A stretch of DNA of 7,901 nucleotides from an uncultured Eubacteriales bacterium. Lineage in GTDB: Bacteria > Bacillota_I > Bacilli_A > RF39 > UBA660. This document shows positions 1 through 6,933 of the stretch, one piece after another. The DNA lies in the NCBI GenBank assembly GCA_900321645.1, contig ONWZ01000048.1:1-7901 (forward strand). The letters are read 5' to 3'. The notes beneath the pieces were generated by a model, which was not told where the DNA came from, did no database searches, and saw only the letters and a program-made list of their open reading frames with translations. How positions within the stretch are numbered: the stretch's first letter is position 1; each line of letters begins with the position of its first letter. Made by a program: the position numbers and the translations under genes.

Positions 1-938
1 GAGTAAAAGATAACGAAAAATCTTTTCAACTTTCATCTTTAGAAGGAACAATGCTAGCAGTTGAGGAAATAACTCCTGAAAGCATTATGGATGAAAAAAA
101 TAATGGCGTTTCAGTAAAAAAAGTTACGGAAAATAACGGCGCAATTGTCTATGCTTCAGATGGGGTAGATATAAGAAAAGGTCCATCCGATGTATATGAT
201 AAGGTAGGGCATCTAGATAAGGATACAACATTTAATTATTTATATTCAATATCAGGTGGAGGGGTGACTCACGTATATGTTGATATTGATGGAGTTAAAG
301 GTTGGATAGATATATTGAAAAGTAAAGTATTGTTAGAAAATACAAGTAGATATATTGCATCAATGGATCTTGATTTAGAATGTGCAACAATTTCTAAGAA
401 TACAATTTTAACTCCTAAATATGTAACAGATGCTTGGACAGGTCAGGCTTTACTTGAAAAAGATGAATGTACAAAGTTATGGTATTATCGTAAGGGATTA
501 AAAGGTTTATTGGTAATGTATGAAAATGAAACAACTGATGAAAAAGACTTAACTGTTTATGAATATGCATTTAATGATGGCGAAAAAGTTGTTACAATAC
601 CAGCTAACACTAAATATAAAGCTCTTGCATGGGGAGTTTATTTTGATGAAACTACTAAGAAGAGCAGTGATATGAGATACGTTAATTATAATGGTAAAAC
701 TGGTTGGATAACGACTTATTTTGACGAAAATGTGACTCCAGAGGAAATCCCAGAACCAACTACTACGACAACAACTGCAGCAGTTATTACACCTGGATAT
801 ATTGATAATAGAACACCATTAGAAATCATATTACCTTATGTAATTTCTGGCTTGGTTGGAGTATTAATTGTTTTAGTAATTATTATATTAGTAAATAGAA
901 AAAAGAAAAATAAAGTAGAAGAAAAGACATCTGAATAG
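1..938 (+). CDS. SH3-like domain surface protein with C-terminal membrane anchor (5' end outside window)
   Basis: The reading frame is open from base 3 to the TAG at 936-938, giving 311 visible residues. The ATG at 51 is probably internal: coding continues upstream without a stop, and a protein starting there would lack an export signal although it has a C-terminal anchor. Two SH3-like modules are visible, at residues about 46-104 (ending in VKGWIDI) and about 182-242 (ending in GKTGWI). A Thr-rich linker follows (about 253-265, PTTTTTTAAVITPG), then one hydrophobic helix (about 274-297) and a basic tail (RKKKNK). This suggests an extracellular protein tethered by its C-terminus. Bacterial SH3 modules often bind cell wall peptides, but the ligand here is unknown. 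No LPXTG sortase motif is present. It converges on the antiporter gene with a 15-base gap. The domain call is moderately sure; the function is inference. Confidence 0.75.
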   Translation, partial: VKDNEKSFQLSSLEGTMLAVEEITPESIMDEKNNGVSVKKVTENNGAIVYASDGVDIRKGPSDVYDKVGHLDKDTTFNYLYSISGGGVTHVYVDIDGVKGWIDILKSKVLLENTSRYIASMDLDLECATISKNTILTPKYVTDAWTGQALLEKDECTKLWYYRKGLKGLLVMYENETTDEKDLTVYEYAFNDGEKVVTIPANTKYKALAWGVYFDETTKKSSDMRYVNYNGKTGWITTYFDENVTPEEIPEPTTTTTTAAVITPGYIDNRTPLEIILPYVISGLVGVLIVLVIIILVNRKKKNKVEEKTSE

Positions 939-948
939 ATGTCTTTTT
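922..948. terminator. Bidirectional intrinsic terminator between convergent genes
   Basis: A perfect 11-bp stem (922-932 AAAAGACATCT with 937-947 AGATGTCTTTT) closes a 4-base GAAT loop, with T-runs on both strands. The stem includes the last codons and the TAG stop (936-938) of the SH3 protein gene. Because the arms are symmetric, it can also end minus-strand transcription from the antiporter gene, whose stop codon is at 954-956. Confidence 0.85.
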
Positions 949-953
949 AATTA

Positions 954-1904
954 TTACATAAATAAGATATAGGCATAGTAGATAACGAATATTGTTAACA
1001 TCAGAACGCCTTCTAATTTATCAAATTTCCTGTCATCACTAGCGAATAAGTATAAGGCAAGTCCGGCTAATGTCATAAAGAACATATCAGGGAAATTAAA
1101 AACCGTCGTTGTAACTCCACCAAAGATAATAATTGGCAAAGTCAAGACAAAACCAATATTGAAAATATTAGTACCAATGATATTACCAATAATGATATCA
1201 AACTCGCCTTTCTTAACAGCGGTAATAGCCATAATTAATTCTGGCATTGAAGTACCAATAACTAAGATAACCATCGTAATTACTTTTTGACTAACATGTA
1301 AATAATTGGCAATATTGACACAATTGTCAACGGCTAAGTCACTACCGAAAGCAATAAATGATAAACTTATTAAACTAATAATAATTGATTTTGGTAAACT
1401 CCATTTTGGCTTTTCAATGATTTTTTCTTTATTTTGACTTGCATTAAATTTGATGATATACACTAGAAAGTATACAAATACGATAAATAAGATTAAGGCA
1501 TCATTTCGACTAATAGCATTGATATTACCATTAAAAGTACGATCAAGAAGTAAAAGCGAGAAGAACAATATAATAGCAAAATGGATTGGTAATTGTTTTC
1601 TAACGGTTTCACTTTTAATACGCATCGGCCTAATAGTGGCAGCAACTCCTAAAACTAACATCGAATTGACAATCGTTGAACCGACAACATTAGCAAATAC
1701 GATATCATTATTGCCACTAAGGAGACTTCTAAAGGAGATAAATAATTCAGGGGTGCTTGTTCCAAAGGCAACTATCGACAATGAAATGATTAATTTAGGG
1801 ATCTTTAAATTATTGGCGGTTGAAGCAATACCATCGACAAATAAGTCTGATCCTTTAATTAAAAGATAAAAACCTAATAATGTTAATAAAATGTATTTAA
1901 TCAT
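954..1904 (-). CDS. Calcium/sodium antiporter family protein (CaCA superfamily)
   Basis: This is an integral membrane cation exchanger of 316 residues, the usual size for prokaryotic YrbG/NCX-type CaCA proteins. It carries the two inverted alpha-repeats that form the ion site. Alpha-1 has GTSTPE at 48-53 and NVVGSTIVN at 72-80; alpha-2 has GTSMPE at 217-222 and GNIIGTNIFN at 240-249. The acidic residues E53 and E222 match the ion-binding glutamates of the family. About ten hydrophobic segments are visible in two halves, separated by a charged loop near 153-170. The position that is Asp240 in the archaeal NCX_Mj appears to be Asn249 here, as in many bacterial members. The start is supported by AGAGGT six bases upstream. 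The gene has its own promoter and stands as a single unit. The family is sure; the transported ions (Ca2+ outward, Na+ or H+ inward) are inferred. Confidence 0.93.
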   Translation of the reverse strand: MIKYILLTLLGFYLLIKGSDLFVDGIASTANNLKIPKLIISLSIVAFGTSTPELFISFRSLLSGNNDIVFANVVGSTIVNSMLVLGVAATIRPMRIKSETVRKQLPIHFAIILFFSLLLLDRTFNGNINAISRNDALILFIVFVYFLVYIIKFNASQNKEKIIEKPKWSLPKSIIISLISLSFIAFGSDLAVDNCVNIANYLHVSQKVITMVILVIGTSMPELIMAITAVKKGEFDIIIGNIIGTNIFNIGFVLTLPIIIFGGVTTTVFNFPDMFFMTLAGLALYLFASDDRKFDKLEGVLMLTIFVIYYAYILFM

Positions 1905-1910
1905 ATTTAG

Positions 1911-1958
1911 ACCTCTTTATTCTAATAAAATGATATCAAAAAAACGCATTTTATGCAA
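1911..1958 (-). promoter_or_regulatory. Sigma-A-type promoter and ribosome binding site of the antiporter gene
   Basis: On the minus strand, TTGCAT (1953-1958) is followed after 17 bases by TATCAT (1930-1935), a five-of-six match to the -10 box. The -35 is weaker. Transcription would start near 1923, leaving a short leader with the Shine-Dalgarno AGAGGT at 1911-1916. The -35 lies in a small GCAT/ATGC palindrome (1946-1956) directly after the upstream gene's terminator. Confidence 0.6.
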
Positions 1959-1983
1959 GAAAAAAAGTGCTATTTGGCACTTT
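1959..1983 (-). terminator. Intrinsic terminator of the FAD-dependent dehydrogenase gene
   Basis: Read on the minus strand, AAAGTGC, a six-base loop and GCACTTT form a 7-bp stem (1964-1970 with 1977-1983), followed by a run of T. The stem contains the last codons of the gene and the loop contains most of the TAG stop (1970-1972). Confidence 0.8.
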
Positions 1984-3364
1984 CTATAATATCTCTTGCA
2001 GCAACTAGGCCAGTAGCAGCAGCCGTAACAATATTTCCAGCTTTACCAGCTCCATCGCCAACGAAATAAATATTATCATTTTCCAATTTGAAATTATTAT
2101 TCGTTTCGATTTCGTTTGAGAAAAATTTTATTTCTGGCCCATATAGTAATGTATCATCATTATTAACACCAGGAATAATTCTATCTAGGATTTCTAAACC
2201 TTCTAAGATATTAGTAATAATACGGTGGGGCATAACTAAAGCTAAGTCGCCAGCTACACAGTCTTTTAAAGTTGGCTCAATAAAGCCTTTATTGATACGA
2301 TGCCATTCACTTCTTCTACCACTACGTAAATCTTTTAAACTTTGGATAATTGGCTTACCATCCCCTAAAACATTAGCTATTCTAGCAATAGATTCACCAT
2401 ATAATCTTGTGTTAGTAACTGGCTCAGTTAGATTAACTTTTGAAATGAAAGCAAAGTTAGTATTGTTAGATTTAATATCTTTTAAGGCATGACCATTAAC
2501 ACAAATGTAACCATAATAGTTTTCTTTAGCGACAAAGCCACCTGGATTAGTACAGAAGGTTCTTATTTCGTCACCATAAGTTTTAGTTTTAATGAAGATA
2601 GTTGGATCATAGATAACATTGGTAATGTCTTCCATGATATCTTTTCTTACTTCGACTCTAACACCAATTTCAATTGATTGAGAATAATATGGGATTTGGT
2701 ATTTATCAGCTAATTCTTGAATCCATTTAGCACCAGTTCTACCTGGAGCTACGATTACTTTCTTCGTTTTATATATTTTATCTTTACCTTTTGATTTACA
2801 GATAATTTCATGACTATTTTCATTAGTGGTACTAATATCTAGGACATCACAACGATCTACTAATTCAACACCTTTATCTTTTAAATAAGTGCAGATACCA
2901 TCAATATATTCAGGTAGGTGATCTGAGCCTAAATGTTTTTGTTTAATGATAAGTAATTTAGCGCCAGCAATCGCTACTTTTTTTCTAATGGCTTCAGCTT
3001 CAGCCATATTAGATGGATATACTTCGGCATTCATTTTAAAATGATTAAATATTTCTTCGGTTTCATCAATTAATTTCGTAGCTTTAGATTCAGGCATATA
3101 TTTGGTTAAATCAGATTTTCCTAATTTATGAATATAGTTAAGTTTTCCATCGGAAAATGTTCCGGCACCACCATAACCAGAAAGAATATTACATGGATTA
3201 CAGTTTTGACAAGGGACACCTAATTTATTCATTGGACAAATTCTTGTCTTAACAGCATTCCCACGATCTAAAATAGCGACCTTTAAATTCTTTTTCTTTG
3301 TAATTAACTCATAAGCTGCAAATAATCCGGCTGGTCCGGCACCAACGATTATAACGTCATACAT
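1970..3364 (-). CDS. FAD-dependent dehydrogenase-like flavoprotein, COG2509 type
   Basis: This 464-residue protein starts with a dinucleotide-binding Rossmann motif, VGAGPAG (G8, G10, G13), and ends with the FAD-contacting GDG segment (about 436-438, FVGDGAGKAG) followed by the usual helix. Between these is the layout of the uncharacterised COG2509 flavoproteins: a cysteine cluster (C43, C52, C55, C58; CX8CX2CX2C) followed by SGYGGAGTFSDGKL. The protein is probably a cytosolic oxidoreductase with bound FAD; the substrate is unknown. The cysteines may hold a metal or iron-sulfur centre or be redox-active, but this is not established. Start choice: ATG at 3362-3364, with GGTGAT five bases upstream and an extended -10 promoter. 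It has its own terminator and no obvious partner gene. The family is fairly sure, the reaction unknown. Confidence 0.88.
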   Translation of the reverse strand: MYDVIIVGAGPAGLFAAYELITKKKNLKVAILDRGNAVKTRICPMNKLGVPCQNCNPCNILSGYGGAGTFSDGKLNYIHKLGKSDLTKYMPESKATKLIDETEEIFNHFKMNAEVYPSNMAEAEAIRKKVAIAGAKLLIIKQKHLGSDHLPEYIDGICTYLKDKGVELVDRCDVLDISTTNENSHEIICKSKGKDKIYKTKKVIVAPGRTGAKWIQELADKYQIPYYSQSIEIGVRVEVRKDIMEDITNVIYDPTIFIKTKTYGDEIRTFCTNPGGFVAKENYYGYICVNGHALKDIKSNNTNFAFISKVNLTEPVTNTRLYGESIARIANVLGDGKPIIQSLKDLRSGRRSEWHRINKGFIEPTLKDCVAGDLALVMPHRIITNILEGLEILDRIIPGVNNDDTLLYGPEIKFFSNEIETNNNFKLENDNIYFVGDGAGKAGNIVTAAATGLVAARDIIESAK

Positions 3365-3369
3365 CTTTT

Positions 3370-3411
3370 ATCACCATCCTAATTATAGCATAAATAAAAC
3401 GCCTATGTATA
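3370..3411 (-). promoter_or_regulatory. Extended -10 promoter and ribosome binding site of the FAD gene
   Basis: On the minus strand a perfect TATAAT (3382-3387) is preceded by TGC (TG at 3389-3390), the extended -10 form. A weak -35, TATACA (3406-3411), lies 18 bases upstream inside the mutS terminator hairpin. The ribosome site GGTGAT is at 3370-3375, five bases before the ATG, and pairs with AUCACC of 16S rRNA. Confidence 0.75.
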
Positions 3412-3419
3412 GACGTTTT
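3392..3419 (-). terminator. Intrinsic terminator of mutS
   Basis: On the minus strand a 10-bp stem (AAAACGTCTA with TAGGCGTTTT, arms 3410-3419 and 3396-3405) closes a TACA loop and is followed by ATTTAT. One pair is a U-G wobble on the minus-strand RNA but would be A-C on the plus strand, so the hairpin is better formed for mutS transcripts. It begins six bases after the mutS TAA. Confidence 0.75.
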
Positions 3420-3425
3420 TATTAA

Positions 3426-5957
3426 TTATTTTACTTTTTTCTTTAATTCATATAGTAAATTGATGGCTTCCATAGGCGTCAATTCTAAAACATTGGTATT
3501 CTTAACTATCTCTTCAATTTCACTTTTATGTTCTTCAAAGTCTAATGGAAGAGTTGTTTGAATAACTAAGTCACGTTTATTTTCCTTATTTTCATAAACT
3601 TTTAAAATTTCAGTAGCCCGATCAGTTACTTCTTTAGGTAGGTTAGCTAATTTAGCAACATTGATACCATAACTTTTATCGATTGAACCATCTTTTACTT
3701 TATGTAAGAAGATAATACCACCATCTTTTTCTTCGGCTGAGACGTGTTTATTTTTTAATTTTGTTAAAGTATTTTCCAAATCAGTTAGTTCGTGATAGTG
3801 GGTAGAGAATAGTGTTTTACAGCCAATTTTATTGTTGATATATTCAAGAATAGCTTGGGCTAAACTCATTCCATCGAAAGTAGCGGTACCTCTTCCTAAT
3901 TCATCGAAGAGAATTAAACTATCAATGGTGGCATTTTTGATAGCGTCAGCGGCCTCTTGCATTTCAACCATGAAAGTTGACTCACCACTAACTAAGTCGT
4001 CACTAGCGCCAATACGGGTAAATATTTTATCAAAGATTGGTAATTTAGCTTTCTTGGCAGGTACATAACAACCAATTTGAGCCATGATAGTAATGATTCC
4101 TAGTTCACGCATATAGGTTGATTTACCAGCCATATTAGGACCAGTTATTAACAATATTGAGGTATCATTATCCATAATAATATCATTAGGGATATAATCT
4201 TCTTTAATAACTTTTTCAACGACTGGATGTCTACCTTCATATATTTCTAAACTGCGATCAGTCGTTAATTTTGGTCTTACATAATTATATTTTTCAGCTA
4301 CTAAAGCAAAAGATGATAAAACATCAATCTCACTAATTGTTTTTGCTATTTCTTGTAATGTATGAACGTATTCACTACATTTATTACGAATATCGATAAA
4401 TAAATCGTATTCTAAATTAATAATTCTTTCTTCAGCTGATAAGACTAAATCTTCTTTTTCTTTTAAAATAGGATTAATAAATCTTTCACAATTAGTTAAA
4501 GTTTGTTTTCTAACATAACCAAATTCTTCTTTGACTTGAGATAAAGCTCCTTTAGATATTTCAATGTAGTAACCAAAAACTTTATTAAAACCAACTTTTA
4601 ATGTTTTAATACCGGTTTTTTCTCTTTCTGCTTGTTCATAATTACTTATAAATTCTTTACCACCACTACGTAAATCTTTTAATTCATCTAATTCTTTATT
4701 GAAACCTTCTTTGATTAGATAACCTTCTTTTAAAGTAGGGGGAGGGGTTTCATATAATGATGACTCAAGTAGAATATATAAGTCACTTACATCAGGTAGT
4801 GTATGATATTTTATCTTTTTTAAAATATCATTAATTTCAGGTAAGTATTTCAATGATTCTTTTAATTGAATTAAGTCTCTGGCATTAGCAGAACCTAAGG
4901 ATACACGTCCACATAATCTTTCTAGATCGTAAACATTGTAAAGGGCTTTACGTAAATCTTCACTAAGAATGAATTCTTCAAGTAATTTACTAACAATATC
5001 ATATCTTTTTTCAATTGTTTTGATATCTACGAGTGGATTCTCAATCCATGATTTTAGTTTGCGTCCACCCATCGCGGTTTTAGTTTCATCAAGTAACCAA
5101 AGTAAGGAATACATTCTTTCTCCCTTACGAATGCTCTCTGTTAATTCAAGATTTCGCTTGGTATGAATGTCCATCTTTAAGAATTCATCATTTTTTCTAA
5201 TAACTAATTTTTGAAAATGGGCAATATTTCTCTTTAAATTGTTGACAAGATAGTATGCTAAATGATTGATACCAGTAATATATCTAATATCAGTAATATC
5301 ATCATAGATATATTTATATTCATCACTGCTGGTTACTTCATCAATGATGGTAATTGGTAATTTATAAATGTTTTTTAAGGTAGCAATAATTTCTTTGTCA
5401 CTTGTACTATTGATAATTAATTCTTTAATTCCTAAAAAGACAATTTTATTGATAAGTAAAGAATTGTCTTTCTCTAATATCTCGCCATATATTTCGCCGG
5501 TTGTAAGATCGCAGTAGGTAAGAATATAACAGTAATCTAAGAAATAGACACTACCAAAATAATTGTTTTCTTTTTCGTTTAGTGAATTAGCAGTGATAAC
5601 AGTACCACTGGAAATAACTTCAGTGATATCTCTTTTAACCATTCCTTTGGCTAGTTTAGGATCCTCTAATTGTTCACAGATAGCTACTTTATAACCTTTT
5701 TTAATTAGTTTATCAATGTAGATATCGACAGCATGAAAGGGAACACCACACATTGGGACTCTTTCCTCAAGACCAGCATTCCTTCCAGTTAAAGTTAATT
5801 CCAATTCATGACTTACTAATTCGGCATCTTCGAAAAACATTTCATAAAAGTCACCAAGTCGGTAAAGAATAATGGTATCCATATTCTTTTCTTTTAGTTC
5901 AACATAGTGAGCCATCATCGGAGCTAATTTTGTTTTGTCTACTTCACATAACTTCAT
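3426..5957 (-). CDS. mutS: DNA mismatch repair protein MutS
   Basis: MutS binds mismatches and small loops in newly replicated DNA and uses ATP to recruit downstream repair. The chosen protein is 843 residues, close to the 850-860 typical of MutS1. Numbering from the chosen start, the mismatch-reading Phe-X-Glu is F37-Y38-E39 in GDFYE. The connector, lever and clamp regions follow; PPP lies at about 405-407. Walker A GPNMAGKST is at 606-614, Walker B LILFDE at 681-686, THYHE at 719-723 and SYGINVAKLA at 762-771. The C-terminus has QTTLPLDF (about 800-807), a possible variant beta-clamp peptide. An ATG six codons upstream (5973-5975) sits at the predicted +1 of the promoter, so I prefer the ATG at 5957, which has AGTGAT four bases before it. 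No mutL lies beside it, unlike the common mutS-mutL order. Confidence 0.97.
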   Translation of the reverse strand: MKLCEVDKTKLAPMMAHYVELKEKNMDTIILYRLGDFYEMFFEDAELVSHELELTLTGRNAGLEERVPMCGVPFHAVDIYIDKLIKKGYKVAICEQLEDPKLAKGMVKRDITEVISSGTVITANSLNEKENNYFGSVYFLDYCYILTYCDLTTGEIYGEILEKDNSLLINKIVFLGIKELIINSTSDKEIIATLKNIYKLPITIIDEVTSSDEYKYIYDDITDIRYITGINHLAYYLVNNLKRNIAHFQKLVIRKNDEFLKMDIHTKRNLELTESIRKGERMYSLLWLLDETKTAMGGRKLKSWIENPLVDIKTIEKRYDIVSKLLEEFILSEDLRKALYNVYDLERLCGRVSLGSANARDLIQLKESLKYLPEINDILKKIKYHTLPDVSDLYILLESSLYETPPPTLKEGYLIKEGFNKELDELKDLRSGGKEFISNYEQAEREKTGIKTLKVGFNKVFGYYIEISKGALSQVKEEFGYVRKQTLTNCERFINPILKEKEDLVLSAEERIINLEYDLFIDIRNKCSEYVHTLQEIAKTISEIDVLSSFALVAEKYNYVRPKLTTDRSLEIYEGRHPVVEKVIKEDYIPNDIIMDNDTSILLITGPNMAGKSTYMRELGIITIMAQIGCYVPAKKAKLPIFDKIFTRIGASDDLVSGESTFMVEMQEAADAIKNATIDSLILFDELGRGTATFDGMSLAQAILEYINNKIGCKTLFSTHYHELTDLENTLTKLKNKHVSAEEKDGGIIFLHKVKDGSIDKSYGINVAKLANLPKEVTDRATEILKVYENKENKRDLVIQTTLPLDFEEHKSEIEEIVKNTNVLELTPMEAINLLYELKKKVK

Positions 5958-5961
5958 ACGT

Positions 5962-6009
5962 ATCACTGCTTTCATAGTTATTATAACAAATTTGAGTAAT
6001 TAAAATCAA
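5962..6009 (-). promoter_or_regulatory. mutS promoter and start-deciding ribosome site
   Basis: On the minus strand, TTGATT (6004-6009) and TATAAT (5980-5985) are 18 bases apart, with TGT before the -10 (extended form). The transcript would begin near 5973, on the first in-frame ATG, so that codon would have no leader. The next ATG (5957) has AGTGAT at 5962-5967, a one-base variant of the GGTGAT used by neighbouring genes. This supports the shorter MutS. Confidence 0.7.
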
Positions 6010-6015
6010 GACAAG

Positions 6016-6036
6016 AAAAAAAGAAACTTACGTTTC
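6016..6036 (-). terminator. Intrinsic terminator of the deacetylase-like gene
   Basis: On the minus strand GAAAC-GTAA-GTTTC (6023-6036) is followed by seven T (6016-6022). The stem is short (5 bp), but the loop is a GNRA tetraloop closed by a C-G pair, which is unusually stable. The hairpin begins on the second base of the TGA stop (6035-6037). Confidence 0.75.
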
Positions 6037-6850
6037 ATTCGGTAATTAATTCAGACAAGGGAACAATATGATAGCCTTTACTTAAAATATATTCGATGAC
6101 ATTGGCTAATTCTTTAGTATTAGTTATTAAAAATATTCGTCCATTATATAGTGCACTTTTTAGATTATTATAACTATCATCTTTATTAACGATAATAGAT
6201 AACATTTTACTATTCGCACAATTATCCAGTGATAGGTGATCTTTACTAGTGAATAAGCAAAAATTAGCATTATTATTAGCTTTATTATTGATGATGTTAT
6301 TACCAATTATTAAATTATCTTTGGTATATGTCCCCAGGTTACCATAACTATATATTTCATTATCTTTTATTTTATCGATGATACTAATATTGTTGTTTAG
6401 GAAACTACTATCAATAAAGAAATTGATTTGAATTTTATATTTATTTATGGTATCTAAAACATTATCAATGGTATTGTTATTATTTATGATATATATTAAA
6501 GAAATATTTTTATTTTTGGTATTGCCCTTGATAATATATTTTTGATAATTATTATAGATTGATATTTCGGGATAGATATCTTGATATACGATTAATGATG
6601 GTTCAAAATAATTAAGTTTCTTCATAGCTTTATAGCTAGCTTCTTCATTTACTTGTTTACCAATATTACCGGGAATAATGGTATCTTCATAGATAGTGGC
6701 GTTAGTAGGAAGATAATTATTGTTTTTAGCATATTCTTTAATTTTAACCATTATTTCATCTTGATTCATAGTGACATTTATGACTTTTTCAGTATAAAAA
6801 AAAGTTATACAAATAAGACAAAATAAACCAATAATTTTAACTAGTTTCAT
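6035..6850 (-). CDS. Membrane-anchored polysaccharide deacetylase-like protein, probably catalytically inactive
   Basis: The 271-residue protein begins with a basic-hydrophobic signal anchor (about 1-20), placing the rest outside the membrane. The C-terminal part, about 115-271, resembles a NodB/polysaccharide deacetylase fold: a strand NISLIYII, then DNVLDTINKYKIQINFFID in place of the usual LLDxLxxxxxxATFFV, and an ending KGYHIVPLSELI like the family's KGYxxVxLSEL. The catalytic residues are missing. The Asp pair of TFDDG is replaced by Asn (IINNNN, 121-126), no HxxxH is present near 165-175, and the final LxH is LIT. It therefore probably binds rather than cuts glycan, if it has a role at all. 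It is Asn-rich (43 of 271). The start is supported by GGTGAT six bases upstream. It stands alone between mutS and the divergent prepilin gene. The fold is moderately sure; function unknown. Confidence 0.75.
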   Translation of the reverse strand: MKLVKIIGLFCLICITFFYTEKVINVTMNQDEIMVKIKEYAKNNNYLPTNATIYEDTIIPGNIGKQVNEEASYKAMKKLNYFEPSLIVYQDIYPEISIYNNYQKYIIKGNTKNKNISLIYIINNNNTIDNVLDTINKYKIQINFFIDSSFLNNNISIIDKIKDNEIYSYGNLGTYTKDNLIIGNNIINNKANNNANFCLFTSKDHLSLDNCANSKMLSIIVNKDDSYNNLKSALYNGRIFLITNTKELANVIEYILSKGYHIVPLSELITE

Positions 6851-6856
6851 ATATCT

Positions 6857-6862
6857 ATCACC
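6857..6862 (-). promoter_or_regulatory. Ribosome binding site GGTGAT of the deacetylase-like gene
   Basis: GGTGAT on the minus strand lies six bases before the ATG at 6850 and fixes the start at the signal anchor. No strong promoter is obvious for this gene; AT-rich -10-like hexamers occur around 6865-6875 but lack a convincing -35. Confidence 0.7.
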
Positions 6863-6882
6863 ATTTAAATATATGCAGAGAT

Positions 6883-6923
6883 TATTTACTTATAACTGAA
6901 AATATGGTAATATTAAGTAAATA
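6883..6923. repeat. 10-bp perfect inverted repeat in the divergent intergenic region
   Basis: TATTTACTTA (6883-6892) and TAAGTAAATA (6914-6923) are perfect inverted copies separated by 21 bases. They lie between the divergent deacetylase-like and prepilin genes, with the right arm touching the prepilin Shine-Dalgarno. It could be an operator (centre-to-centre spacing of 31 bp, about three helical turns) or an RNA hairpin in a leader. The sequence is AT-rich, so chance is possible. Confidence 0.55.
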
Positions 6924-6930
6924 GAGGTGG
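6885..6930 (+). promoter_or_regulatory. Candidate promoter and ribosome binding site of the prepilin gene
   Basis: TTTACT (6885-6890) and TAATAT (6908-6913) are 17 bases apart, each a four-of-six match, so the promoter is weak by sequence. The ribosome site AGAGGTGG (6923-6930) lies three bases before the ATG at 6934 and is strong. The -35 candidate falls in the left arm of the inverted repeat. Confidence 0.4.
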
Positions 6931-6933
6931 GCA

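Noticed and set aside
51..938. ATG at 51 as the true start of the SH3 protein, with AGAAGGA just upstream
   Set aside because: The purine run is too close to the ATG, the frame is open to the window edge, and the protein would lack a signal sequence that its anchor layout requires. Upstream sequence would settle it.
1450..1869. Plus-strand open frame of 139 codons opposite the antiporter gene
   Set aside because: It is a shadow of the antiporter coding sequence. It has no ribosome site or recognisable motif, while the minus strand has clear CaCA motifs.
1946..1956. Small GCAT/ATGC palindrome before the antiporter promoter
   Set aside because: A 4-bp stem is too short to call as an operator; it is mentioned only as overlapping the -35.
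2088..2677. Plus-strand open frames opposite the FAD gene
   Set aside because: They are antisense shadows with no domain or start signal; the minus strand carries the conserved flavoprotein.
3832..5166. Plus-strand open frames at 3832-4068 and 4969-5166 opposite mutS
   Set aside because: They lie within strongly conserved MutS domains and have no independent support.
5958..5975. Longer MutS starting at the ATG at 5973-5975
   Set aside because: This ATG sits at the predicted transcription start and has no ribosome site. The shorter form places F-X-E at 37-39, as in known MutS proteins.
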